Origin: S010-25 sp964441285
GTDB taxonomy: Bacteria; Pseudomonadota; Gammaproteobacteria; SZUA-229
NCBI GenBank assembly: GCA_964441285.1
Contig: CAYTUK010000001.1
Coordinates: forward strand, 124,001-188,000
Direction of reading: 5' to 3'
DNA length: 64,000 nt
Shown here: piece by piece, positions 10,092 through 19,649 of the stretch
Layout: every line of letters starts with the position of its first letter
How positions within the stretch are numbered: position 1 is the stretch's first letter
Notes under the pieces: generated by a model
What the model was told of the DNA's origin: nothing
Database searches by the model: none
What the model saw: the letters and a program-made list of their open reading frames with translations, nothing else
Made by a program: the position numbers and the translations under genes

Positions 10092-13000
10092 GCTCACTGA
10101 CACTTAAATTTGCGTGCAGTTTTATCCTTCTGTCACAGATATTTCTGTTGCAGACAGCATTGGCCTCAGACTGGTTTAGCCTGGGCGAAGACCAAAAGGG
10201 GAAAACCACCGAGCCGCCGTTGCAAATTAAAAAATACCCATTAGGAAAAAATACTGAACGCCAGTATCCACCGAATAAAGTGTTTACCCTGTGGGTGAAT
10301 GATGAAACCTATTTTAAACCGGCAGAAAACGATAAAGTAGAGATTAAAAAAGTACTACAGAAAAAACATACCACAAAAAAACTCAAAAATGTTGTTCCCG
10401 CCATCGGGTTTAAATCGGGTATTGCCGATATACCACAGGCTTATGTGGAAAAGTTACGGCAGATTTTAGCTGAGATAAAAAATCGAACCAATGTGCGGTT
10501 GCATTTTATTGGCCACACTGACGCCGAAAAATTAAGCCCAGTATTGCGTGCAAAGTATATTGATAATGTGGGGTTGTCGCGTGCGCGTGCGCAAATGGCC
10601 GCCGAATTTTTTCAGCGGCAGCTGGATCTGTCTGCGGACAGTGTTTCTTATGATGGCGTTGGTGCTTCACAACCTATTGCCAGTGATCGTACTGCCGCTG
10701 GCAGAAAGAAAAATCGCCGTGTTGAAGTGCAGGTCTGGTATGACCAGGTGAGTAAAGTTGCCGTAGAGAAACAGATTGTTATACCAGCAAAAAAACTTGA
10801 TAGATTAAAAGTCTGCCGGCGCGAAACAGTGTGTAAACTTAGTTATAAAGAAGGCAATGCGCGGCGTTCCAGATTGCAGCATCTGGTACAATCGGTGCAA
10901 TACGATAACCCTGCTGAGGGCTTGCCGGATACGTTTATTCAACAGATTCGTGAAGCCTTAAAAAACCTGCGCGATAAACGCCATGTTGCTATCCGTTTTG
11001 TTGGCTATACCGATAATCTACCTCTAACGGAAACAGAAAAGCGTATTTATGGCGATCATAAACATTTTTCTGCTGCGCGTGCGCGTTATATTGCGCAGCA
11101 GGTACAAGATAAGCTGAAACTACCTAATGCCATGATTAGCAGCGTGGGTAAAGGTATGGCATACCCGATAGCTTCAAATGGTACCGAGAAAGGGCGCTCG
11201 CTTAATCGCCGAGTTGAAGTGGAGTTCTGGTATGATGATCCGTTTGAACAATTCACCGCAGGGTCGCAGGCCTGCCCAGATGCTGCGGGTGCAGAAACTA
11301 TCACCCTGACTTATGACCCACCCAGTGGTCCGATTAACTCAATCCGGTTTAAGCAGGGTAAACCAGTGATTCCCCCAGGTTATATAGCACGGTTGAAAAA
11401 GTTACTGGCCAATGTTTCTAATCGGACGAATGTACGGTTACGTTTTATTGGTTATACCAGTGATAAACGGATGAACCGGCGTACTGCGATGGTGTACGGG
11501 GATGATATTGGTTTATCTGCCTCACGCGCCCGTCGTACTATGGATCTGGTGCAGAAAAAATTAAAGCTGAAAGACCGGCAGGTGGAGTTTGAAGGTCATG
11601 GTTATGTACAGTCTGAAGATGTTATCACTACCGGTTTTATTGAGTCTGATCGCTCACATGTTGCAGTAACTATTCTTTATGACAAGCTCGCTGTGCTCGA
11701 TAAACTGGACGGACTTAAAGTGGAGCGCATTAATCGTGAAGCTAAACCACATAATCCTTATGCGCTCAATCTAATGCGTATTACCGTGGATGGAGAACCA
11801 CTTTTTGATCCATATAAAAACACAGAAGATATACAACGCTGTACGGATGTGGCACTGGATAAGGCTAATATCCAGTTCCGTTTTAATGATCAACTAAACA
11901 AACCCCGGCTAAATATTACTGCCTGGCCCAACACCATTCGTTATCAGGATAAAGCGAATACACCGATAGAAGAAAATAAAGTCAATTTCCAGATGTACAC
12001 AAACTACCATGCATTCATTCATCGGGCAGAAGTACGATTATTTAACTTAAATCAGTCAATACATTCAAAACCACTTGCGGTTATTCCGCTGAATAAAGAT
12101 GGGCAAGCAAGCTGGAAGGCAAATTATAAAACCGTTGATGGTGCGGTGAGGCGGCTGGTGTATGTATTACGTGTGTATGGTAAAAATAACCAGTTTGATG
12201 AAACTGTACCCTTACCACTATGGGTCGTCAATGAACTGGATCAGAGCAAAGCAGCACAACTAAAAAATACCGATAAAACACCCCCACATGTGCTTACAAA
12301 AAAGCATAAGAAAAAAAATGAACCAGAAAATCCTGGCCTAAAATATAAAGCAACGGGTATTGAACCCTGGGCAAAAGGAGTTTTACTCAGCGAGAAAACC
12401 TTGCCTGATAGTACGGATTTAGCCAGCCTGCTTATAGCACAGCCAGCTAATAAAAAACTTAAAATAAACTCGGTAACAACACAGAAAACAGCAATTTTAA
12501 TACAGAAAAAATTACTGGCGCAGACAGATAATATTGATTCAGCTACAGAGAAAGAGTTGTTGGTAGGTTATGGTGAGAGCCATCTTGGATTGCAAAATAT
12601 TATTATTGATGGTGGCACGGTGACAGTTAATGGTGAAGATATTCCAGCTGGACATAATGTCTGGTTGGCAGGAAGAAAAGTGCCAGTGAATAAAAATGGA
12701 AAATTTGTCGGCGAAGAAATTTTCCCTCGTGGTTATCACACGGTTGAAGTGGCGATACTTGATGCTGGCGGTAACGGTGAAATGTTTTTACGTGACCTTG
12801 AATTTTCAAAAAGTGACTGGTTTTATATCGGTCTGGGTGATCTGACCTTATCGCGTGATCATACCACTGGCCCGGCAAGGCTGGTAACAATGGATAAAAA
12901 TCATTTTAATAACGCCATTAATCTTGATTCCCGTTTTGCTTATTATACCGAAGGCAGCTTTGCTAATGACTGGCATTTAACCAGCAGTGCTGATACAAGA

Positions 13001-15523
13001 GAAGCGCCGGCCAATCAATTATTCAGTAATTTTTTGAAAAAATCACCCCGTGCTTTATTACGGCGACTGGATCCAAAACTGTTTTATCCAACCTTTGCGG
13101 ATGATTCCACTCTTGAAGAACGTGCGCCAACTTCCGGTAAGTTGTATCTGAAATTACAACGTCATAATGACTATGGTATCCTGGGTAATTTTACCATTTC
13201 CTATCTGGATACCTATTTGGCGCAAATTGACCGTGGACTTTATGGTATTAATGGCCATTATGAGGATGAGAAAACCACCCGTTTTGGCGAGCCAAAATTT
13301 ATGCTTGATGGTTTTGCTGCTGACCCTGGTACCATTGCTGGGCGTGACGAATTTCTTGGTACAGGTGGTTCACTTTATTTTTTGCGCCATCAGGATATAT
13401 TAATTGGTTCAGACCGTCTGCGTATTGAAGTGCGCGATAAAGATTCAGGTATTGTACTGTCGGTAAAAAATCTGGTACCGATACTGGATTATAATCTGGA
13501 TTATATTCAGGGCCGTATTTTATTACGGGAACCACTGTCATCACTGGCAAACGATAAACTGCTGGTATCGAACTCATCATTAAGTGGCAATCCCGTCTAT
13601 CTGGTTTCGCGTTATGAATATACGCCCGGATTTACTGACATTAATACATTGGCAATGGGTGGTCGTACGCATGTATGGCTGAATGATCACGTTAAAATTG
13701 GTGCCACTGTGAGTAAGCAGGCAGACGCGCAAAATGTCAGTAAGTTAAACGGTGTTGACTTAACTCTACGTAAAAGTGTTGCCACCTGGTTGCGTCTGGA
13801 AGCCGCCAGTACACATGGTCAGGGTGCGGATGCATTAAATTCCAGCAATGGTGGTTTCAGTTTTCAGCAACTTGGTGCGGGTTTAAATCCAAAAGCCAGC
13901 AGTAATGCCTACCGTGTTGAAGGCCATGCTTCGGTCAATGAACTTATTTCCGCTGGCAAGGGGACGGCCAGTTTTTATCTAAAACGCCGTGATGCCGGTT
14001 TTTCGGCACCTGGCCAGTTAACGTCCAGAGACAGTCTGCAACTGGGAGGGCGTTATAATGCAGCGCTTAATAAACGTTTAAATCTGGATGTAAAAGCCGA
14101 TGTTCGCAAGCAGGATCAGGCGTTATCAACGCAGGTACTGAATGTATCGAGTACCTATCAGGTAACCGATCACTGGTCAATTAGCGGTGGTGGCCGTGCC
14201 GATAAACGTCGTGATTATTCACCGGTTGTTGTGGCTACACAAAAACAGGGGAATCGTTTAGATCTTGCTGCTGAGGCTAAATATGATGCTAAATCATACT
14301 GGACGGCTTACGGTTTTGCACAGACAACGGCGGTAAAATCGGGCAATCGTAACAATAATCGTCGTATTGGTCTGGGCGGGAATGTACGCCCTACTGATCG
14401 TCTGGTATTAAATAGTGAAGCCTCTGTGGGGAATGCGGGCACCGGGGTTAAAGCGGCGACCAATTATCTGGTGACCGATCGAACCAATATTTACACCAAT
14501 TACACACTGGATGATGCGCGTTCTGATAATGGTTTACGCTCGCGTCGTGGTAACTGGAACACGGGGGCGCGCTCACGTTTCTCCGATAGCGGCAGTATTT
14601 ATGGCGAGGAACGCTATACACATGGTGATGTACCAACGGGTTTAACCCATGCGTTTGGTGTAGATCTGGCCCCAAATGATCGCTGGAACTATGGTGCGAA
14701 TGTTGAAATGGGGGTGCTAAAGGATAATCGTACGGGTGCAAAAATAGACCGTAAAGCCGTTAGTTTTAATGCCGCTTATAACTTTGGTGAGGTGGTGTAT
14801 TCTGCAGCGTTGGAGTACCGTATAGATAAAACGCAGCATAGCAATGCTATTGAATCAAAACGTACCACCTGGTTAATGAAAAATAATGTCAACTACCAGA
14901 TTAATCCAGCCTGGCGTTTTGTAGGGAAAGCCAACTTTTCCAGAAGCAGCAGTTCACAGGGGCAATTATTCAGTGGTAATTTTACTGAAATTATTGCGGG
15001 TTATGGTTACCGTCCGGTAGACAATGACCGCTGGAACACTTTAGTCAAATATACGTATTTCTACAATGTGCCCTTTAGTAATTTACCGCTCAACCCATTA
15101 AGTGGACAGGTTAATGGTGCGGGTGCGGCCATCGATTTTATTCAAAAAAGCCATATATTCTCGCTGGATGCGATCTATGATTTAACTCGGCGCTGGAGTA
15201 TTGGTGGAAAATATGCTTACCGTTTAGGTCAGGTCAGTCAGGATAGAATTAAACAGCAATTCTTTAGTAGTACAGCCAGTCTCTATATTCTTCGCGCCGA
15301 CTGGCACTTCATCAATCGTTGGGATGCTTTGATGGAAGGTCGCATGCTTGACTTACCGGAAGCACAGGATAGACGTAGTGGTATATTACTGGGTTTATAT
15401 CGCCATGTGGATAAAAATATTAAGCTGGGAGTAGGATACAATTTCACTAATTTCTCGGATGATTTAACCGATCTTAGTTATAAAAGTCAGGGTGTATTTA
15501 TCAACTTAATTGGTAAAATTTAA
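10088..15523 (+). CDS. OmpA-triple-domain outer-membrane barrel protein, partner of the giant DUF11 protein
   Basis: An 1811-residue protein starting at GTG 10088, which overlaps the preceding TGA. Residues 1-27 form a signal peptide ending Ala-Leu-Ala-Ser. Three OmpA-like peptidoglycan-binding domains lie at about 105-218, 285-383 and 420-530. The first two keep the LS/FS-x-x-RA helix start and the Asn-Arg-Arg-Val-Glu-Val motif; the third keeps LSASRA but has Asp-Arg-Ser-His where NRR is expected. Residues about 540-980 look like periplasmic beta-sandwich or linker. From about 1000 there is a Gly-rich GTGGSLYFLRHQDI-type module and then alternating aromatic strands of a barrel running to a hydrophobic C-terminus. 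This suggests an outer-membrane protein clamped to peptidoglycan that anchors or exports the DUF11 protein. The family names are recognised; the joint function is inference. Confidence 0.8.
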   Translation: MSSLTLKFACSFILLSQIFLLQTALASDWFSLGEDQKGKTTEPPLQIKKYPLGKNTERQYPPNKVFTLWVNDETYFKPAENDKVEIKKVLQKKHTTKKLKNVVPAIGFKSGIADIPQAYVEKLRQILAEIKNRTNVRLHFIGHTDAEKLSPVLRAKYIDNVGLSRARAQMAAEFFQRQLDLSADSVSYDGVGASQPIASDRTAAGRKKNRRVEVQVWYDQVSKVAVEKQIVIPAKKLDRLKVCRRETVCKLSYKEGNARRSRLQHLVQSVQYDNPAEGLPDTFIQQIREALKNLRDKRHVAIRFVGYTDNLPLTETEKRIYGDHKHFSAARARYIAQQVQDKLKLPNAMISSVGKGMAYPIASNGTEKGRSLNRRVEVEFWYDDPFEQFTAGSQACPDAAGAETITLTYDPPSGPINSIRFKQGKPVIPPGYIARLKKLLANVSNRTNVRLRFIGYTSDKRMNRRTAMVYGDDIGLSASRARRTMDLVQKKLKLKDRQVEFEGHGYVQSEDVITTGFIESDRSHVAVTILYDKLAVLDKLDGLKVERINREAKPHNPYALNLMRITVDGEPLFDPYKNTEDIQRCTDVALDKANIQFRFNDQLNKPRLNITAWPNTIRYQDKANTPIEENKVNFQMYTNYHAFIHRAEVRLFNLNQSIHSKPLAVIPLNKDGQASWKANYKTVDGAVRRLVYVLRVYGKNNQFDETVPLPLWVVNELDQSKAAQLKNTDKTPPHVLTKKHKKKNEPENPGLKYKATGIEPWAKGVLLSEKTLPDSTDLASLLIAQPANKKLKINSVTTQKTAILIQKKLLAQTDNIDSATEKELLVGYGESHLGLQNIIIDGGTVTVNGEDIPAGHNVWLAGRKVPVNKNGKFVGEEIFPRGYHTVEVAILDAGGNGEMFLRDLEFSKSDWFYIGLGDLTLSRDHTTGPARLVTMDKNHFNNAINLDSRFAYYTEGSFANDWHLTSSADTREAPANQLFSNFLKKSPRALLRRLDPKLFYPTFADDSTLEERAPTSGKLYLKLQRHNDYGILGNFTISYLDTYLAQIDRGLYGINGHYEDEKTTRFGEPKFMLDGFAADPGTIAGRDEFLGTGGSLYFLRHQDILIGSDRLRIEVRDKDSGIVLSVKNLVPILDYNLDYIQGRILLREPLSSLANDKLLVSNSSLSGNPVYLVSRYEYTPGFTDINTLAMGGRTHVWLNDHVKIGATVSKQADAQNVSKLNGVDLTLRKSVATWLRLEAASTHGQGADALNSSNGGFSFQQLGAGLNPKASSNAYRVEGHASVNELISAGKGTASFYLKRRDAGFSAPGQLTSRDSLQLGGRYNAALNKRLNLDVKADVRKQDQALSTQVLNVSSTYQVTDHWSISGGGRADKRRDYSPVVVATQKQGNRLDLAAEAKYDAKSYWTAYGFAQTTAVKSGNRNNNRRIGLGGNVRPTDRLVLNSEASVGNAGTGVKAATNYLVTDRTNIYTNYTLDDARSDNGLRSRRGNWNTGARSRFSDSGSIYGEERYTHGDVPTGLTHAFGVDLAPNDRWNYGANVEMGVLKDNRTGAKIDRKAVSFNAAYNFGEVVYSAALEYRIDKTQHSNAIESKRTTWLMKNNVNYQINPAWRFVGKANFSRSSSSQGQLFSGNFTEIIAGYGYRPVDNDRWNTLVKYTYFYNVPFSNLPLNPLSGQVNGAGAAIDFIQKSHIFSLDAIYDLTRRWSIGGKYAYRLGQVSQDRIKQQFFSSTASLYILRADWHFINRWDALMEGRMLDLPEAQDRRSGILLGLYRHVDKNIKLGVGYNFTNFSDDLTDLSYKSQGVFINLIGKI

Positions 15524-15898
15524 GGCGTCTTTGATTGGTTCTGCAAGCAGCAGATTATCAGCTGAATTATTACTGAAACAGGTATCCTTTTCATCCATCC
15601 TGTTAGTCTGTATATTCAAGGTGTGAACTGTGTGTAATAGTCGGTTATTGCGAAATTTCACCAGGCTGAAGTGGGATGCTTTAGTATGTAAGATACGATT
15701 TTTATAGATTGATCAGAGATTCATTGGGCTTTATCCGTTATTGATAAGCGATAGAAAATTTTTTATCCTTGATTCTATAGGCATATTTACCTGAAATTAA
15801 GCCATAATTACATCAGTATTAATTATTTTAACCAGTGCACTGCTTTGTTCTTCAGCGGATGGAAGAGCAGGTTACACAGGCATTTGGGGAGGTAATTT
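15524..15898. other. Intergenic region between the surface gene pair and the sensor kinase
   Basis: 375 bases with no plausible gene. It holds a short palindromic-repeat copy (15570-15607) and a strong ribosome binding site, GGGGAGG, at about 15886-15892 for the kinase start at 15899. I see no convincing terminator after the barrel gene. Confidence 0.6.
15570..15607 (+). repeat. Short palindromic intergenic repeat, copy A
   Basis: Runs from TTACTGAAAC to ATCCATCCTGTTAGT, the same two ends as the 131-bp copy at 57756-57886, but with the interior missing. It is the minimal, end-to-end form of the family. Confidence 0.6.
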
Positions 15899-18481
15899 AT
15901 GGACGCGGGTAATTTCAAAAACAACTTCAAAAAAAGATTGCTTATTGTTGTCTCGGGGGGATTATTTATTGCCTGCTTGTGTGTTGCTGCAATAAGTATC
16001 TGGCCTCTATACAATCAGATGAAGGCCCAGCAGACAGAAAAACTTATTTTTGCCGTAAAATCAAAAAAAATGCTGGTTGAAGGTTTTCTGGCAAAGGCCA
16101 GAGAAACAGCACTACAAATTACTAGCCGCACCGGGATCCGTCAATGGCTTGAAAAATATAATAACCACGAAATAAGTATCACCACGCTGAAAAAAATCAC
16201 AGTACCAAAACTACAGGATGCGATTAATTTATCTAACTTTGCCGTGGGTATAAATCGCCTGGATATACGCGGGAATACTGTTGTTCAGGTTGGTGTTCCT
16301 GTGCCTGAAAAATTTCTACATCCTTCTGGTATAGCTGGTAATGAAGTAGCGTTAAAAGGGCCAGTCACTATTGGTAATACTATGTTGATTGTGGTTAGTG
16401 TACCAATCATAAATCGGCAGAAAAACCGAGTGGGTACGGATATTGTACTTTTTACTCTGGCGAATTTGCGTAAGATTATTCGGGATTACACTGGTTTGGG
16501 AACAACGGGAGAGGCTATATTGGGAAGATTAAATGCCAATGGCCAACCTCATCTGTTTTTTCCAATGCGGCCAATGACAGGATCAAAACTTAAATTATTT
16601 CGCCTCCAGCAGTTAGCCATTGTGGGTCAGGCACTTAAAAATATTTACACCGATGATAATGAGAGAACTGAGTACTTATTGACGGCACATAATGCGCTTG
16701 CAGCGTATAGCCCGATCGCTGGTACTGACTGGGTTATTATTGTCATAATGAGCAAAAGTGAGCTTTTTAGTGTGATTACTCGGCAAGTTTTAATCATTAT
16801 GCTGGTTATTTTTGTACTTGTTTTTCCTTTAGGGTTGACGGGGCTTATTTTTTTGTTACGACCTCTTTCTGGCCGCGTATTAATTCATGTTGATGCATTG
16901 CAACAGGAAATAACCGCTAAAGAAAATGCCCTTCAACAACAGCGTGTGGTAGAAGAAAAATTACTGAACGAAAAAGAGCGTCTTAATGTTACCTTGCGTT
17001 CTATTGGTGATGGTGTTATTACCACCGACCTTGATGGGGCAATTGTATTAATCAATAAAATTACCGAGCAATTAACCGGATGGAGTCAACAGGATGCGGC
17101 AGGGTGCCAGGTGCAGGAAATATTTAATATCATCAATGAAAAGACAGGTCGTCCATGTGATAATCCCGTCAGAGAGGTTCTTAATACCGGCAAGATTGTT
17201 GGTCTGGCAAATCATACTGTCCTTATTGCGAAAGATGGTTCTCAATATAATATTGAAGACAGTGGCGCGCCAATATTTAACAAAGAAAGTGAAATTATTG
17301 GTACTGTTATCGTGTTTCGGGATGTGACCGAAAAAATGAAAAACAGTAAAGAATTGCTTAAAGTAGAAAAACTGGAATCAGTAGGTATTCTAGCCGGTGG
17401 TATTGCCCATGATTTTAATAATATGCTGGTTGCGATTCTCGGTAATATTGAGCTGGCAGGGATGTCGCTTAAATCCACTAGTGTCGCTTATCCATTATTG
17501 CAGAAGGCGAAAAAAGCAGCGCTACGATCAAAAGATTTAACGCAACAATTGCTCACCTTCTCTAAAGGTGGTAATCCGGTAAAGAAAACAACATCCATTG
17601 GTAAAGTCATTACTGAGTCGGCAAATTTTATTTTGCATGGTACAACGGTGTCCTGTCAGCTCCATATTCCTGATAATTTGTGGTTGGTGGAGGCGGATTC
17701 TGGCCAAATAAGTCAGGTTGTTCAGAATCTGGTTATCAACGCCGTACATGCAATGCCTGATGGTGGCAATATTAAAATAAGGGCGGTGAATATAGTAGAT
17801 ACTAAGGCCGAAACGCATATAAATTTACCGGCTATAGATTACATAAAAATTATGGTGCAAGATGGTGGTTCTGGTATCCCTAAAAAAGATCTCGAAAAAG
17901 TCTTTGATCCTTATTTTACAACTAAACAGGAAGGTAGTGGCCTGGGCCTGGCCATCGTCCACTCCATCATCAGTAAACATGATGGGTATATTGGTGTGCA
18001 ATCCATCACCGGTGAAGGGACTACGTTCAGTCTATATCTTCCGGCTTCGCCCAGCAGAGAAATAACTCAGGATGGGAGTGGGGAAAATTCCAGTGCAGAA
18101 AACCCCCAGTCCAGAATTATCCTCATGGATGATGATGAACTGGTTCAAGATGTTGCATCGGAAATGCTGATTTGTCTTGGCCATGAAGTATTGCTGGCCA
18201 AAGATGGGGAGGAGGCGCTGGCAATATTTATCGAGCATCACGGCACCGACCAATATATCGATGCGATAATTATGGATTTAACCATTCCAGGTGCTATGGG
18301 TGGTAAAGAGACCATTAAGGAGATATTGAAAATTGATCCAGCGGCAAAAGTAATCGTTTCGAGTGGATACTCTAACCATCCAGTCATGGCTAATTACTGG
18401 CAATATGGATTTAAAGCCGCCATCGCAAAACCCTTTATGCTGGACGATCTGGCGCAGGTAATCAATAGCATATTAGCGTGA
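15899..18481 (+). CDS. Hybrid sensor histidine kinase with periplasmic sensor, PAS and receiver domains
   Basis: 860 residues. A membrane segment at 12-34 is followed by a periplasmic region of about 260 residues that resembles a double-Cache sensor, and a second membrane segment lies at 296-321. Then come a short coiled coil, a PAS domain (about 357-475), a HisKA box with the phospho-accepting His504 (GIAHDFNN), an ATPase domain with the N-box at 610-614, DGGSG at 655-659 and GSGLGLA at 679-685, and a receiver domain with phospho-acceptor Asp793 (MDLTIPG). It would sense a periplasmic ligand, autophosphorylate and pass phosphate to its own receiver. No response regulator with an output domain lies nearby, so the downstream partner is unknown. 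A strong GGGGAGG site precedes the start. Confidence 0.92.
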   Translation: MDAGNFKNNFKKRLLIVVSGGLFIACLCVAAISIWPLYNQMKAQQTEKLIFAVKSKKMLVEGFLAKARETALQITSRTGIRQWLEKYNNHEISITTLKKITVPKLQDAINLSNFAVGINRLDIRGNTVVQVGVPVPEKFLHPSGIAGNEVALKGPVTIGNTMLIVVSVPIINRQKNRVGTDIVLFTLANLRKIIRDYTGLGTTGEAILGRLNANGQPHLFFPMRPMTGSKLKLFRLQQLAIVGQALKNIYTDDNERTEYLLTAHNALAAYSPIAGTDWVIIVIMSKSELFSVITRQVLIIMLVIFVLVFPLGLTGLIFLLRPLSGRVLIHVDALQQEITAKENALQQQRVVEEKLLNEKERLNVTLRSIGDGVITTDLDGAIVLINKITEQLTGWSQQDAAGCQVQEIFNIINEKTGRPCDNPVREVLNTGKIVGLANHTVLIAKDGSQYNIEDSGAPIFNKESEIIGTVIVFRDVTEKMKNSKELLKVEKLESVGILAGGIAHDFNNMLVAILGNIELAGMSLKSTSVAYPLLQKAKKAALRSKDLTQQLLTFSKGGNPVKKTTSIGKVITESANFILHGTTVSCQLHIPDNLWLVEADSGQISQVVQNLVINAVHAMPDGGNIKIRAVNIVDTKAETHINLPAIDYIKIMVQDGGSGIPKKDLEKVFDPYFTTKQEGSGLGLAIVHSIISKHDGYIGVQSITGEGTTFSLYLPASPSREITQDGSGENSSAENPQSRIILMDDDELVQDVASEMLICLGHEVLLAKDGEEALAIFIEHHGTDQYIDAIIMDLTIPGAMGGKETIKEILKIDPAAKVIVSSGYSNHPVMANYWQYGFKAAIAKPFMLDDLAQVINSILA

Positions 18482-18518
18482 TTATTTTTAATGTGAGAAA
18501 ATTTAAAGGAATGTCTAC

Positions 18519-19232
18519 ATGAAGTCTTCATTACAATCCAAATTAGCCCGTCTGATAGTTGTCAGTGTTTTGGTAACGGGGTCTGTTAGTATTCAAGCCG
18601 CTCTGGCGGTTAATCTTCAGCCGTCGCCTGGCGCGCCGATTGCTCAGGCGCGCCAGAGTTTGTGGCGAGCAACCCGAGACTATGCCGCAAGAAATACGGT
18701 GGCGGCTAAAGCTGATATTACCAACGCCGTTAACTGGCTAGACAGTGCGACAAAAAGTACCGATAAAAATACTCGAATAGAGGCCGCTAGACTCAAACAT
18801 CGTCTAAAAAATCTGCAAGGCAAGATGGATAAGGCGAGATCAGCTAGCGGTTCTACCCTGTTGAATATTTGGCAGCACAGCACGGCGCTGGCTGAATATG
18901 AGGCGGAGAAATTTTCTATGGGTCTGGGAAAATTGCATGGCGCGAATGAGATAAAAGCCGACCTTATTGGTGCCAAACTGCATCTGGCTTTTGCCGCAAG
19001 TGATCACTTTGTTCGTGGTCGATCCAGGGAAGTTAGCAATCAACTGAGCCGAACTGAAGATTATCTCAATAAGGCTGCGCAAGCCTCAAATAAAGTGCTG
19101 GTGGTAAAAATTAACGAAATGCGTGGTCGCTTGAAAGCGATCAGGCACAACCTGGGTGACAGGGGCGCACAGGCTCATGTGCGGTATAAAAAACTTATGG
19201 CTGCAATGAATTTGATCATTCACAATCTTTAA
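18519..19232 (+). CDS. Exported helical protein of unknown function
   Basis: 237 residues. An N-terminal signal peptide (about 1-30, ending Gln-Ala-Ala-Leu-Ala) precedes a charged, Ala- and Lys-rich, almost wholly helical chain with no cysteine and no motif I recognise. It starts 37 bases after the kinase gene, behind an AAAGGA ribosome binding site, so the two are probably co-transcribed. A periplasmic role linked to the kinase's sensor is possible but only inferred from position. Confidence 0.75.
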   Translation: MKSSLQSKLARLIVVSVLVTGSVSIQAALAVNLQPSPGAPIAQARQSLWRATRDYAARNTVAAKADITNAVNWLDSATKSTDKNTRIEAARLKHRLKNLQGKMDKARSASGSTLLNIWQHSTALAEYEAEKFSMGLGKLHGANEIKADLIGAKLHLAFAASDHFVRGRSREVSNQLSRTEDYLNKAAQASNKVLVVKINEMRGRLKAIRHNLGDRGAQAHVRYKKLMAAMNLIIHNL

Positions 19233-19457
19233 GATTCATGACTGACCTGAGAGTGAAAGAATAAAGCCTGAGTTATCTACACCGGATAGAAATTCACTGG
19301 CGCTAGATTAGTGCTCTCCGCGATGCACGAATAATGCAGGCTTTAATCGTGAGTCGATGCCTGAACGAACCGAGCTGATAGCATTGCAGATAGTAATTTG
19401 TGACTGGGTGACAAATATTATTCAACCCCAGTCAAAATATTTTGCGCTAGATGATTT
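19233..19457. other. Intergenic region with a 9-bp inverted repeat
   Basis: No gene is visible. TAAAGCCTG at 19262-19270 and CAGGCTTTA at 19337-19345 are perfect inverted arms 66 bases apart. They could be part of an untranslated structure or a decayed element; with nothing else to support it this may be chance. Confidence 0.35.
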
Positions 19458-19649
19458 ATGAAGATTAAAACGCTGTTGCAGGAAAATCTGCTGTATTTGT
19501 CCCATTGTGGCCGGACTATCGTTTCTGTGGGTGTTCTGATTGAGGGCGAAACCATTATTATTCTAGTGATGCTGTTCTGGTGGTGGTCTCGATGCAGCGG
19601 GCAAGACGAGCCTTCGAATGGAGGCCGCTGCGGTGTTTCAAAATATTGA
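19458..19649 (+). pseudogene. Possible remnant of a DedA-family membrane protein
   Basis: The first 35 or so residues of this 63-codon frame fit the start of YohD-like DedA proteins: a short amphipathic stretch, then a membrane segment containing Gly-Val-Leu-Ile-Glu-Gly-Glu-Thr, the EGET signature of that family. The similarity stops abruptly, and the remaining 25 or so codons are low-complexity and run into the start of the cardiolipin synthase gene in another frame. A deletion that removed most of a dedA gene would explain this. A chance frame cannot be excluded. Confidence 0.35.
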
